Source of the DNA: Lachnospiraceae bacterium
GTDB lineage: Bacteria; Bacillota; Clostridia; Lachnospirales; Lachnospiraceae
Length of the DNA stretch: 64,000 bases
Assembly: GCA_022794265.1 (NCBI GenBank)
Contig: JAAWEK010000001.1
Location: 17,343 to 81,342, forward strand
Direction: 5' to 3'
A program made the position numbers and the translations under genes. The notes under the pieces were generated by a model. It was not told where the DNA came from. It ran no database searches and was given only the letters and a program-made list of their open reading frames with translations. This document shows, one piece after another, positions 25,679 to 33,186 of this stretch (its first letter is position 1; every line of letters begins with the position of its first letter).

Positions 25679-27457
25679 ATGCTATTAGGCGATATGTTTA
25701 AAAAAACCACTTATATTCCCATACGAATGCAGCAGAAAATGAACCAGTCCCAGGTGGAAGATACCGGGAGCCAGGAAGACGACGGTCAGGGGGAAACACC
25801 CAATGTTCCCGAAGGACTGTGGAAAAAATGTAAGAGCTGCGGTGAAATGGTATACGCCGAGGATGTGAAAAGCAATTATTATATCTGCCCGAAATGCAAT
25901 CATTATTTTCGGATTCATGCAAGAACCAGAATCCGAATGCTGGCAGATGATAACGGATTTGAAGAATGGGATAATGATATATGTACCTCCAATCCGCTGG
26001 GATTTGACGGATATGAGGATAAGGTCGAATACTTAAAAGAAGCTACCAAACTGGACGAGGCGGTGATTACCGGTGTTGCAGTGATTCATGGCTGCAAAAC
26101 CGTAATCGGTGTCTGCGATACCCGTTTTCTGATGGGCAGTATGGGAGAAATCGTAGGTGAAAAGATTACCCGGGCATTTGAACGGGCGACGGAGGCAAAG
26201 CTGCCAGTAGTAATCTTTACCTGTTCTGGCGGCGCCAGAATGCAGGAAGGAATCGTATCCCTTATGCAGATGGCAAAGACTTCCCAGGCAATTAAAAAAC
26301 ACAGTGAAGCAGGGCTTTTATATATTACCGTTCTGACTGACCCTACCACCGGAGGTGTCAGTGCCAGTTTTGCCATGCTGGGAGACATTATTCTTGCCGA
26401 ACCCGGGGCGCTGGTGGGATTTGCCGGACCGAGAGTCATTAAACAGACCATAGGCCAGGACCTGCCGGAGGGATTTCAGCGTGCGGAATTTCTGGTAGAG
26501 CATGGATTTGCGGACCGTATTGTTACCCGGGAAAATTTAAAGAAAACCTTATCAGATTTAATCCGCATGAATCAGAAACCGGATTATGGGGTTCTGGATT
26601 CTCTTCGGGAAAAATGTGTAAAGTATAAAATTGAAAACAACATCGTAGATGCTAAAATAAATGAAGCGGAAAGTATGCTGACACCGTGGGACCGGGTGCA
26701 GATAGCCAGAAGCGCCAGAAGACCTACGGCATTGGATTATATTGAAGAAATTTTTGACAACTTCTATGAAATGCATGGCGACCGGCAGTACCGGGATGAT
26801 GGGGCCATTGTAGGCGGCATTGCATATTTTGGCGATATGCCTGTAACGGTAATCGGACAGCAGAAGGGTAAAAATACGACTGAGAATATCAGAAGAAACT
26901 TTGGAATGCCTTATCCCGAAGGATACCGGAAGGCGCTGCGTCTGATGAGGCAGGCAGAAAAATTTCACAGACCGGTAATTTGTTTTGTGGATACGCCGGG
27001 AGCCTTTTGTGGAATTGAGGCGGAAGAGCGGGGACAGGGTGAAGCCATAGCTAGAAATTTGTTTGAAATGTCTGCTCTTCAGGTTCCTGTTCTTTCTGTT
27101 GTAATCGGAGAAGGCGGTAGCGGCGGAGCCTTGGGAATGGCAGTTGCCAATGAAGTCTGGATGATGGAAAACTCCACATATTCCATACTATCACCAGAAG
27201 GGTTTGCTTCGATTTTGTGGAAAGACAGCAAGCGTTCCAAAGAAGCTTCCGAAGTTATGAAAATAACAGCCTCAGACTTAAAACAGCTATCCGTTATCGA
27301 GCGCGTGATACCTGAACCGGAACCGGCTGATATGGGAAATCTGAATAAAATCTGTTTCTATATGAAACGTAAAATAATTAAATTTTTACGGAAATACGAG
27401 ACAATGGAGCCGGAGGAAATAAGAGAGGAACGATATCAGAGATTTCGAAGGTTTTAG
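25679..27457 (+). CDS. accDA: fused acetyl-CoA carboxylase carboxyltransferase (AccD-AccA)
   Basis: This 592-residue protein fuses the beta and alpha carboxyltransferase subunits, which are separate in E. coli and Bacillus. The beta half (about 1-310) has the four-Cys zinc ribbon (CKSCGEM ... ICPKCNHY) and the crotonase-fold segment [12 protein letters not shown]. The alpha half (about 330-592) has the AccA segments [21 protein letters not shown] and [15 protein letters not shown]. The fusion ensures equal amounts of both subunits. It transfers the carboxyl group from biotin on AccB to acetyl-CoA, giving malonyl-CoA. It closes the fab/acc operon; no strong terminator follows it. Confidence 0.95.
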   Translation: MLLGDMFKKTTYIPIRMQQKMNQSQVEDTGSQEDDGQGETPNVPEGLWKKCKSCGEMVYAEDVKSNYYICPKCNHYFRIHARTRIRMLADDNGFEEWDNDICTSNPLGFDGYEDKVEYLKEATKLDEAVITGVAVIHGCKTVIGVCDTRFLMGSMGEIVGEKITRAFERATEAKLPVVIFTCSGGARMQEGIVSLMQMAKTSQAIKKHSEAGLLYITVLTDPTTGGVSASFAMLGDIILAEPGALVGFAGPRVIKQTIGQDLPEGFQRAEFLVEHGFADRIVTRENLKKTLSDLIRMNQKPDYGVLDSLREKCVKYKIENNIVDAKINEAESMLTPWDRVQIARSARRPTALDYIEEIFDNFYEMHGDRQYRDDGAIVGGIAYFGDMPVTVIGQQKGKNTTENIRRNFGMPYPEGYRKALRLMRQAEKFHRPVICFVDTPGAFCGIEAEERGQGEAIARNLFEMSALQVPVLSVVIGEGGSGGALGMAVANEVWMMENSTYSILSPEGFASILWKDSKRSKEASEVMKITASDLKQLSVIERVIPEPEPADMGNLNKICFYMKRKIIKFLRKYETMEPEEIREERYQRFRRF

Positions 27458-27564
27458 TAGAGGATAGTTAATGCGAGCCGGCGGCGTTCTTTTTGCCAAA
27501 ACACATCCCACTTTTTCAAACAAAACCAAAGTTTCACAATCATTTTTTATAGAAAGGATTTCTT

Positions 27565-28665
27565 ATGGAGTCAAAACCTTTAATTATTAGAGATTTAGTT
27601 GCAAAATTCCCCCTGATTCAGGGCGGTATGGGCGTTGGTGTCAGTTTGTCCGGTCTGGCAGGCGCTGTAGCGGCGGAAGGGGGTATCGGCGTCCTGTCCA
27701 CGGCCCAGATTGGTTATGATGAACCGGACTGGGATGCTCACCCGATAGAAGCCAATTTGCGGGCCATCGGCCGGCACATTAAAGCCGCAAGGGAAAAAGC
27801 GTCAGGAGGAATTATCGGCGCCAACATCATGGTTGCCACCAGGTTTTATGAGAAATATGTAAAAGCTGCCGTTGACCATGGAATCGATCTGATTATTTCC
27901 GGCGCCGGACTTCCGGTAGAGCTTCCGGTATATGTGGAGGGAAGCAATACAAAAATCGCACCGATTGTATCTTCGGTTAAGTCTGCTATGGTAATTCTGA
28001 AAATGTGGGACAGAAAGTATAAACGCTGTCCGGATCTGGTAGTGATTGAAGGTCCGCTGGCAGGTGGCCATTTGGGATTTGATGCCGGGACTGCGGAACA
28101 GGTTCAAATTCTGGACAGCAGGAATCAATATAAGAACAGTGAATTATTATTCAGCTATGAAGATGAAATTAAAAAGATAATGGAAGTTGTACAGTCTTAT
28201 TCTGAAAAATATGGATATCAGATACCGGTGGTTGTGGCAGGCGGTATTCATACGGCAGAAGATGTAAAACATGTATTGGCTTTGGGTGCCGACGGTGTCC
28301 AGGTGGCAAGCAGGTTTGTAACAACGGAGGAATGTGATGCTTCCATGGAATATAAAATGGCATATGTCAATGCAGAACAAAAAGATATTGCCATAGTGAA
28401 GAGTCCTGTGGGGATGCCGGGAAGAGCCATTCGGAATTCATTCATTAAAAAATGCGGCATTGGCAGTGAGGAGTACAAACCCAGAAAATGCCATCAGTGC
28501 ATTGAAAAATGTAATCCGGCAGAGATACCGTACTGTATTACCGATGCACTGCTGAATGCTGTCAGGGGAAAGGTGGAAGACGGACTGCTGTTTTGCGGTG
28601 CAAAAGCTTATTGTGCGAAACGGATTGAAACGGTAAAAGAGGTTATTGAAGATTTATTTTCATAG
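27565..28665 (+). CDS. FabK/nitronate monooxygenase-like flavoprotein with Cys-rich C-terminus
   Basis: This 366-residue protein is a TIM-barrel flavoprotein like FabK: FPLIQGGMGVGVSLSGLAGA, IEGPLAGGHLGFDAG and IPVVVAGGIHTAEDV are visible. After the barrel comes an extension with CHQCIEKCNPAEIPYC (C-x2-C-x3-C-x7-C) and later two more cysteines, which could hold an Fe-S cluster. FabK at 19457 lacks this tail. It lies 107 bases after accDA with its own GAAAGGA site. It could be a second enoyl reductase, a nitronate monooxygenase, or another flavin reductase; no substrate can be named. Confidence 0.8.
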   Translation: MESKPLIIRDLVAKFPLIQGGMGVGVSLSGLAGAVAAEGGIGVLSTAQIGYDEPDWDAHPIEANLRAIGRHIKAAREKASGGIIGANIMVATRFYEKYVKAAVDHGIDLIISGAGLPVELPVYVEGSNTKIAPIVSSVKSAMVILKMWDRKYKRCPDLVVIEGPLAGGHLGFDAGTAEQVQILDSRNQYKNSELLFSYEDEIKKIMEVVQSYSEKYGYQIPVVVAGGIHTAEDVKHVLALGADGVQVASRFVTTEECDASMEYKMAYVNAEQKDIAIVKSPVGMPGRAIRNSFIKKCGIGSEEYKPRKCHQCIEKCNPAEIPYCITDALLNAVRGKVEDGLLFCGAKAYCAKRIETVKEVIEDLFS

Positions 28666-28712
28666 AGGAATGGAAAACAGACGGAAATAATCAGTAAAAA
28701 TAAGGGATATTG

Positions 28713-29279
28713 TTATTCTTCTATTCCAATACGGGAACAGATACCTTTTTCAAAGGGATGTTTTACACTGTGAATTTCCGAAACATAATCTGCAAGTTCC
28801 AGTAATGCCGGACGGGGATTGCGTCCGGTTAAAACCAGTTCCAGATGAGCTGGTTTCTTTTTTACAAACTGAATCATCAATTCTTCCGGAACCAGTTTTA
28901 AATCTATGGCAACGTTGATTTCATCCAGAATCAGCATATTATAATTATCGTTGGAAGCAGTCTGCATGGCATCCGTCAGCAATCGGGTGTAGAATGCGGC
29001 AGCTTCCTCTTTTTCACTTTTTGACATATTCCATATAAATCCGAAATCTCTGAATGTCTCAATAACATTGATACCTGGAATTGTTTTTAAAATATTTAAT
29101 TCGCTGGAAGCTTCATTTTTCAGAAATCTTGCAATCAGGATGCGGTATCCCGCACCGGCCATACGGATGGCAAGGCCCGTAGCTGCAGTGGTTTTTCCTT
29201 TACCGTCACCACAGTAAATATGAATCAGGCCAAGATTCTGATTGTTGGAATTTGCAGAGGTTATATAATTTGATTTCAT
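28713..29279 (-). CDS. corrinoid adenosyltransferase (CobO/BtuR-type)
   Basis: This 188-residue P-loop protein belongs to the CobA/CobO/BtuR family that adenosylates cob(I)alamin with ATP. It has HIYCGDGKGKTTAATGLA (Walker A), ILDEINVAI (Walker B-like), ELVLTGRNP and the C-terminal SVKHPFEKGICSRIGIE, all family hallmarks. ATG 29279 has AAAGGTG at a suitable distance; a GTG four codons upstream is an alternative. It lies downstream, on the same strand, of a gene under a cobalamin riboswitch, but a terminator-like hairpin at 29340-29383 separates them. It likely converts salvaged corrinoid to the coenzyme form. Confidence 0.88.
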   Translation of the reverse strand: MKSNYITSANSNNQNLGLIHIYCGDGKGKTTAATGLAIRMAGAGYRILIARFLKNEASSELNILKTIPGINVIETFRDFGFIWNMSKSEKEEAAAFYTRLLTDAMQTASNDNYNMLILDEINVAIDLKLVPEELMIQFVKKKPAHLELVLTGRNPRPALLELADYVSEIHSVKHPFEKGICSRIGIEE

Positions 29280-29339
29280 TTTTTTTTGCACCTTTTTATT
29301 ATTTAGAAAAATTCAGAAAAACCGGATATGGGTCTAAAA

Positions 29340-29383
29340 CGAAAGACGGGCAGAAGCAATCCCTTCTTACCCGTTCTTTTTTA
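29340..29383. terminator. terminator-like hairpin between the riboswitch gene and the adenosyltransferase
   Basis: ACGGG and AGAAG (29346-29356) pair with CTTCT and CCCGT (29363-29374). The minus-strand flank is CTTTCGTTTT and the plus-strand flank is TTCTTTTTT, so it could act on either strand. On the minus strand it may partly uncouple the two genes. Confidence 0.55.
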
Positions 29384-29408
29384 ACACTGTATAACAGATT
29401 CTTTATTG

Positions 29409-30701
29409 CTATTTACCAGTTAATACGCTTTTACGCGTTAACATAACGGCTCCTGTTGATAATATACATAATGTTAGAAGAATGACAGTCATACTGCCAT
29501 TTTCTCCGGTTTTTGCGGAACTATTGGAAGCAGTAGTAGTTTCCGGTGTTTTTTTATCTGGTATTGCAGTGGTAGTATCCGTATTTATTTCCGAAACAGT
29601 TGTATCAGCAGTACTGTCGGTTTCGCTGAAAGAATCGGCGGTGGTAGTTTCATCCTGACCGGAGGTTTCTTCCGGCTGTTCCGGCGACAGTATACGGGTA
29701 ACTTCATTGGTTACATCAAAAGGAAATCCTTCATTGTCCATCAGCATCTTATATGCAATCAGGCCTTTAAGAGCATCGACGGTGGCAAACATATTGTCTT
29801 CTCCAAAATAGGTATATGCTCCCGGTGTAAGAATGCTTTTAAAGTTCAGTAAAGCATTGTAGGAAATTCTGTTATTTTCATTCTTTAAAAGGGAATATAA
29901 ATAAAGCGCCGCACCAGTGGAATTCGCGTTGGAAGTGGTGGAATATTCTCCGTTATCAAACCGGGAGCCGCCGTCTTCCATAATCAGAGACTCATTAAAT
30001 GTTATAGCATCGGCAATGGCATCCGCGATTTCTTTGTGGTCGGAAAAATAATTCAGAGCCGGAAGAACAGCTGCATTATTATCGCCGGATATGCCCCAGT
30101 AATCAATTCCACAGCCGGTCTCTGTTTGTTTGTAATTAATCATGATGGCATTCTGGAGAAGCGTTTTAATGGTGTCGGAGTGTTCCATATAATCTTCATA
30201 AGCAAATACGGCAGGCACGATAAAATCATAATAATATGGATTTTCAACCGCAGTATTTAATTCTTCTGCAGTTGCATAGGACGCAAGAAGCTGATCAAAA
30301 GCTTCTGCCATATTGTTTCCGTTTACGTCTAATGCATTACTGCCATGCAGGGCAAGAACGATTAAATAAGCGGCATACATAGTTATGTTTTCGGAACCGT
30401 TAATCAGAAGTCTGCCATCTGTAATATTGGATTCCAGCAGATTACAGTAACGGTCTGCCAGGTCTCCGGAATCGATGCCGGAACGCAGAATCAGGATGAC
30501 TTCCTTATAGTTGTATGGACTGATTTCCGTAGTGTTCAGCGCATTTAAAAGATATCCGGCTGTTGTGGAAACTTCACGGTTTACATCTGTAAATTCCGGA
30601 GATTCCTCTGCATAAATGCATGTGAAATTTGCAAGCATTAATGACAATGTTAATATAACAGTCAAAAAGATTGCGGTTGGTTTGTTGGTTTGTTTTGTCA
30701 T
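29409..30701 (-). CDS. riboswitch-controlled surface protein with helical-toroid domain and C-terminal anchor
   Basis: This 430-residue protein has a signal peptide (about 1-31, ending near TCIYAEES), then about 310 residues with repeated motifs such as NSTGAALYLYSLL and NNAAVLPALNYF that look like the alpha/alpha toroid of prenyltransferase/squalene-cyclase repeats, the same fold as vertebrate intrinsic factor and transcobalamin. A Thr/Ser/Glu-rich wall-spanning segment follows, then SSAKTGE, a hydrophobic helix and a Arg-Lys tail, which resembles a sortase signal with a non-standard motif. Its leader holds a cobalamin riboswitch, so it is made when B12 is scarce. A role in capturing corrinoids at the surface is inferred, not shown. 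AAGGAGG precedes the ATG. Confidence 0.75.
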   Translation of the reverse strand: MTKQTNKPTAIFLTVILTLSLMLANFTCIYAEESPEFTDVNREVSTTAGYLLNALNTTEISPYNYKEVILILRSGIDSGDLADRYCNLLESNITDGRLLINGSENITMYAAYLIVLALHGSNALDVNGNNMAEAFDQLLASYATAEELNTAVENPYYYDFIVPAVFAYEDYMEHSDTIKTLLQNAIMINYKQTETGCGIDYWGISGDNNAAVLPALNYFSDHKEIADAIADAITFNESLIMEDGGSRFDNGEYSTTSNANSTGAALYLYSLLKNENNRISYNALLNFKSILTPGAYTYFGEDNMFATVDALKGLIAYKMLMDNEGFPFDVTNEVTRILSPEQPEETSGQDETTTADSFSETDSTADTTVSEINTDTTTAIPDKKTPETTTASNSSAKTGENGSMTVILLTLCILSTGAVMLTRKSVLTGK

Positions 30702-30710
30702 GTTTCATCC

Positions 30711-30773
30711 TCCTTAAACTTTGGGCAGTACCCATATTCACAGAGGTGAGAGATCCTCACCGATTACTGTTCC
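30711..30773 (-). promoter_or_regulatory. expression platform of the cobalamin riboswitch
   Basis: Between the aptamer and the ATG (minus strand) lie a GGTGAG/CTCACC hairpin (30745-30761), a GGG/CCC mini-stem and the ribosome binding site AAGGAGG. There is no T run, so control is probably at translation initiation. Confidence 0.5.
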
Positions 30774-30911
30774 ATGCTGACAGATATCCTGACTTATAGC
30801 TTATCCTAGTACCCGGCCTTCCCGGAAATTTCCAGTGGCAGATTCGGGATTCGTATCTAAATACAGTAGAGTGAGCTGTTACGGATTCTGACCGTATTCC
30901 CATATCAGCAT
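30774..30911 (-). ncRNA. cobalamin (adenosylcobalamin-type) riboswitch aptamer
   Basis: On the minus strand the conserved elements appear in order: GGGAATACGGTCAGAATCC, a CTACTGTA segment, GCCACTG, GGGAAGG and the B12-box-like AAGTCAGGATATCTG. The closing P1 stem pairs ATGCTGA (30905-30911) with TCAGCAT (30774-30780). The B12 box differs a little from AGYCAGGAGACCTGC. It lies between a clear promoter and the surface-protein gene, which it should repress when cobalamin is plentiful. Confidence 0.9.
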
Positions 30912-30960
30912 GTTTTTAGCTGATTATTATCAGCATGTTTCTGGCTGATTATTATCAGCA
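30904..30960. repeat. 25-bp tandem repeat at the 5' edge of the riboswitch
   Basis: Two copies of a 25-bp unit (30904-30928 and 30929-30953, starting ATCAGCATGTTT, differing at two bases) are followed by a partial third copy (30954-30960). Each copy contains the TCAGCAT that forms the 5' arm of P1 in the riboswitch, so three alternative P1 partners exist. Confidence 0.8.
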
Positions 30961-30995
30961 ATTGTCTGTGTTTTTGTTTTTACACAGCATGTAAT

Positions 30996-31024
30996 ATGAT
31001 AAATCCTTCAGGAATTAAAGTCAA
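30996..31024 (-). promoter_or_regulatory. promoter of the riboswitch transcript
   Basis: On the minus strand TTGACT (31019-31024) and TATCAT (30996-31001) are 17 bases apart, placed so that transcription begins just before the tandem repeats. Confidence 0.7.
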
Positions 31025-31189
31025 TGTTTTATTTTGATCTTATAGTGAAATTAACAAGAGATTGTGTTATACTGATAGTCCATCGATATCATTCATAGAA
31101 GAGAAATATTAATTTAAAATAGAAAAGTCTGAAGATGTCCTGCCGGATGAGGAACGTACTCAGCAAATATTATAAGGAGAAACAGAAAT

Positions 31190-32230
31190 ATGATCAAAAC
31201 CATACTTGGAGATATCACAAAAATTGATTTAGCTGAGGCGATTGTCAATGCCGCCAATTCCAGCTTACTGGGCGGTGGCGGAGTGGACGGTGCCATTCAC
31301 AGGGCAGCGGGACCGGAATTGCTGGAGGAATGCAGAAAACTTCATGGCTGTAAAACAGGGCAGGCTAAGATTACAAAGGCATATCAACTGCCCTGCAAAT
31401 ATGTTATTCATACGGTGGGACCGGTCTGGAATGGCGGAGTGCTAAATGAGGAAGAGCGGCTGGCGGACTGCTACCGCAACTCCCTGCTGATTGCAGTACA
31501 GAATAATATCAGAACAATTGCTTTTCCATCCATTTCTACAGGAATATACAGGTTTCCGGTGGAACAGGCTGCAAAGATTGCAGTCCGCACCGTAAAGGAG
31601 TTTTTAGATAAACATCCAGGGAAGATTGATGAAGTTATCTGGGTATTGTTTGACGAAAATACGGAGAAGATATACCGTCAGGCTGTAGAAGACTCATCGA
31701 AATACAAATTAAGCCGGAAATTAAAGTTTGGACTGGCGCAGGAGCAAGACAGGATAGAAATCATGAATCTTTATGGCAGTATGATTGGGGTAAAAGGATG
31801 TACCTGGTCCAGGGAATATCCCAACATGGAATTATTAATCAGAGACATAAAAAATGAGAATGAATTCTGTATGAGAAATGAGGCGGATGATATCATTGCC
31901 GCCATTGTAATTGATGAAGATGAAGAAGTCAGAAAACTTCCGTTCTGGAATCCGGATTATAAAAAAACAGGGGAACTGGCAAGACTGGCTGTACGGCAGG
32001 ATTATCAGAATCAGGGAATTGCAGTTAAAATGATTCAGGAGACTGCTGGGATTATGTGGGAGCGCGGATACGATGCCATACATTTTCTGGTGAGCAGGAA
32101 CAATCCTGCGGCGCTGGCCAGTTATCAGAAACTGAATCTGCATTTGGCAGGAGAAACCAATTTATTTGGAGGAAACTGGTTATGCTATGAGGGGCTGATT
32201 AGGGATAAAATACTGAATGAAAGGGAATAA
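31190..32230 (+). CDS. macrodomain-GNAT acetyltransferase fusion protein
   Basis: This 346-residue protein joins two domains. Residues 1-165 form a macrodomain of the YmdB/MacroD type: IVNAANSSLLGGGGVDGAIH is the ADP-ribose-binding signature, and FPSISTGIYRFP the second loop. Such domains remove ADP-ribose from proteins or deacetylate O-acetyl-ADP-ribose. Residues about 180-345 form a GNAT N-acetyltransferase with the acetyl-CoA loop RQDYQNQGIAVKMI and the NNPAALASYQKL motif. The protein has no signal or membrane helix. It is alone between riboswitch and RG-rich gene. The fusion suggests coupling of acetyl-group and ADP-ribose chemistry; the target is unknown. Confidence 0.85.
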   Translation: MIKTILGDITKIDLAEAIVNAANSSLLGGGGVDGAIHRAAGPELLEECRKLHGCKTGQAKITKAYQLPCKYVIHTVGPVWNGGVLNEEERLADCYRNSLLIAVQNNIRTIAFPSISTGIYRFPVEQAAKIAVRTVKEFLDKHPGKIDEVIWVLFDENTEKIYRQAVEDSSKYKLSRKLKFGLAQEQDRIEIMNLYGSMIGVKGCTWSREYPNMELLIRDIKNENEFCMRNEADDIIAAIVIDEDEEVRKLPFWNPDYKKTGELARLAVRQDYQNQGIAVKMIQETAGIMWERGYDAIHFLVSRNNPAALASYQKLNLHLAGETNLFGGNWLCYEGLIRDKILNERE

Positions 32231-32292
32231 TGTGCAGGTCATAAAAAATTGCCCGAAAAAAGAAAATTTGATACTTTTTTTGCAAAAATTAG

Positions 32293-32320
32293 TTGACTTA
32301 TTATTAAAATACTATAAAAT
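32293..32320 (+). promoter_or_regulatory. promoter of the Arg/Gly-rich protein gene
   Basis: TTGACT (32293-32298) and TAAAAT (32315-32320), 16 bases apart, in an AT-rich stretch about 40 bases before the GTG start. Confidence 0.55.
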
Positions 32321-32364
32321 ATTTAATGTATAAAAATACAAAAGCATATGGAAGGAGAACATTT

Positions 32365-33081
32365 GTGGTTACGAGTAACGGTGGCGGAAGTCGCATCAGA
32401 GACACCAGAAATAGCAGCGAAAGCAGAGGCAGTGTAAGAAATTCTCAAAACGGAGAAAAACGTGAGAACAGAAAGTACGACAAAAATTCAAAGGATGAGA
32501 AAAGGAATTATTCCAGGGAAGGCAGAGGCTTTTCCGGAAGGGGCGGTAATTCCGACGACAAAGGGTATCGGAACGATAATGGAGAGAACAGAGGATATCG
32601 GTCGAACAATTTTGAAAACAGAGGGAATCGGACAGAAAGAGATTCGCGTGATGGAAATTCCAGAAGAGAATTCAGTCAGGATGGCAGACAAGGCAACAGA
32701 GGCTCATTTAACAGAAATGGAGACTCCAAACCAGGATTCAGGGGAACCGGCGGCCGGGATAACGGCAGACCGTATAAGAAGAATTCCGGGGGAAATTATT
32801 CCCCATATGATAAGGATAAAGATGAAGATGTAAAGTCAAACCAGCGTTCCCGTCAGTCTCAGAACAAGGAGACAAAACCAAAGGAACAGCAGCCGGATAA
32901 GTCTCAGATTATTAACCGGATTGAAAAAGAAAAAAAGGCGATGCAGAAGAAACAGGCAGACCGTAAAAATAATAAGCCTGCCAGACAGATGGCAAAGCCT
33001 AAGAGAACCAATAATATTGATTGGACCAGTATTTATGAAAACGGCGAATATGATGATGATGAAATTGATATGTATTATTAA
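32365..33081 (+). CDS. Arg/Gly/Asn/Ser-rich disordered protein
   Basis: This 238-residue protein is almost wholly low-complexity and charged. Residues about 5-140 are rich in Arg, Gly, Asn and Ser with many RG, RGG and NRG elements (GRGFSGRGG, ENRGYRSNN, RQGNRGS). Residues 140-215 are Lys/Gln-rich and include a predicted helix KSQIINRIEKEKKAMQKKQ. The tail NNIDWTSIYENGEYDDDEIDMYY is acidic and aromatic. No fold, signal or membrane segment is seen. RG-rich segments often bind RNA, so an RNA-related role is possible. GTG 32365 is chosen because GAAGGAG is at 32351-32357; the in-frame ATG 32326 has no site and lies too near the -10. Confidence 0.7.
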   Translation: MVTSNGGGSRIRDTRNSSESRGSVRNSQNGEKRENRKYDKNSKDEKRNYSREGRGFSGRGGNSDDKGYRNDNGENRGYRSNNFENRGNRTERDSRDGNSRREFSQDGRQGNRGSFNRNGDSKPGFRGTGGRDNGRPYKKNSGGNYSPYDKDKDEDVKSNQRSRQSQNKETKPKEQQPDKSQIINRIEKEKKAMQKKQADRKNNKPARQMAKPKRTNNIDWTSIYENGEYDDDEIDMYY

Positions 33082-33116
33082 CAGTGAACAATCTTATTCA
33101 TTGTGCTGATGATAGA

Positions 33117-33153
33117 GAATAAGAGAACTTTGCAGTGCAGAGTTCTCTTATTC
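33117..33153 (+). terminator. hairpin between the RG-rich gene and the pyrophosphorylase gene
   Basis: GAATAAGAGAACT (33117-33129) pairs perfectly with 33141-33153. The 3' flank is GCAATTATCTTT, lacking a real T run, so it is a weak terminator, an attenuator or a processing site. Confidence 0.45.
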
Positions 33154-33186
33154 GCAATTATCTTTGAATTGGGAAAGGAACAGGAC

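Noticed and set aside
27458-27564. A terminator after accDA
   Set aside because: The GCCGGCGGC stretch with some T residues does not form a convincing stem; the following flavoprotein gene may be partly read through from the fab operon.
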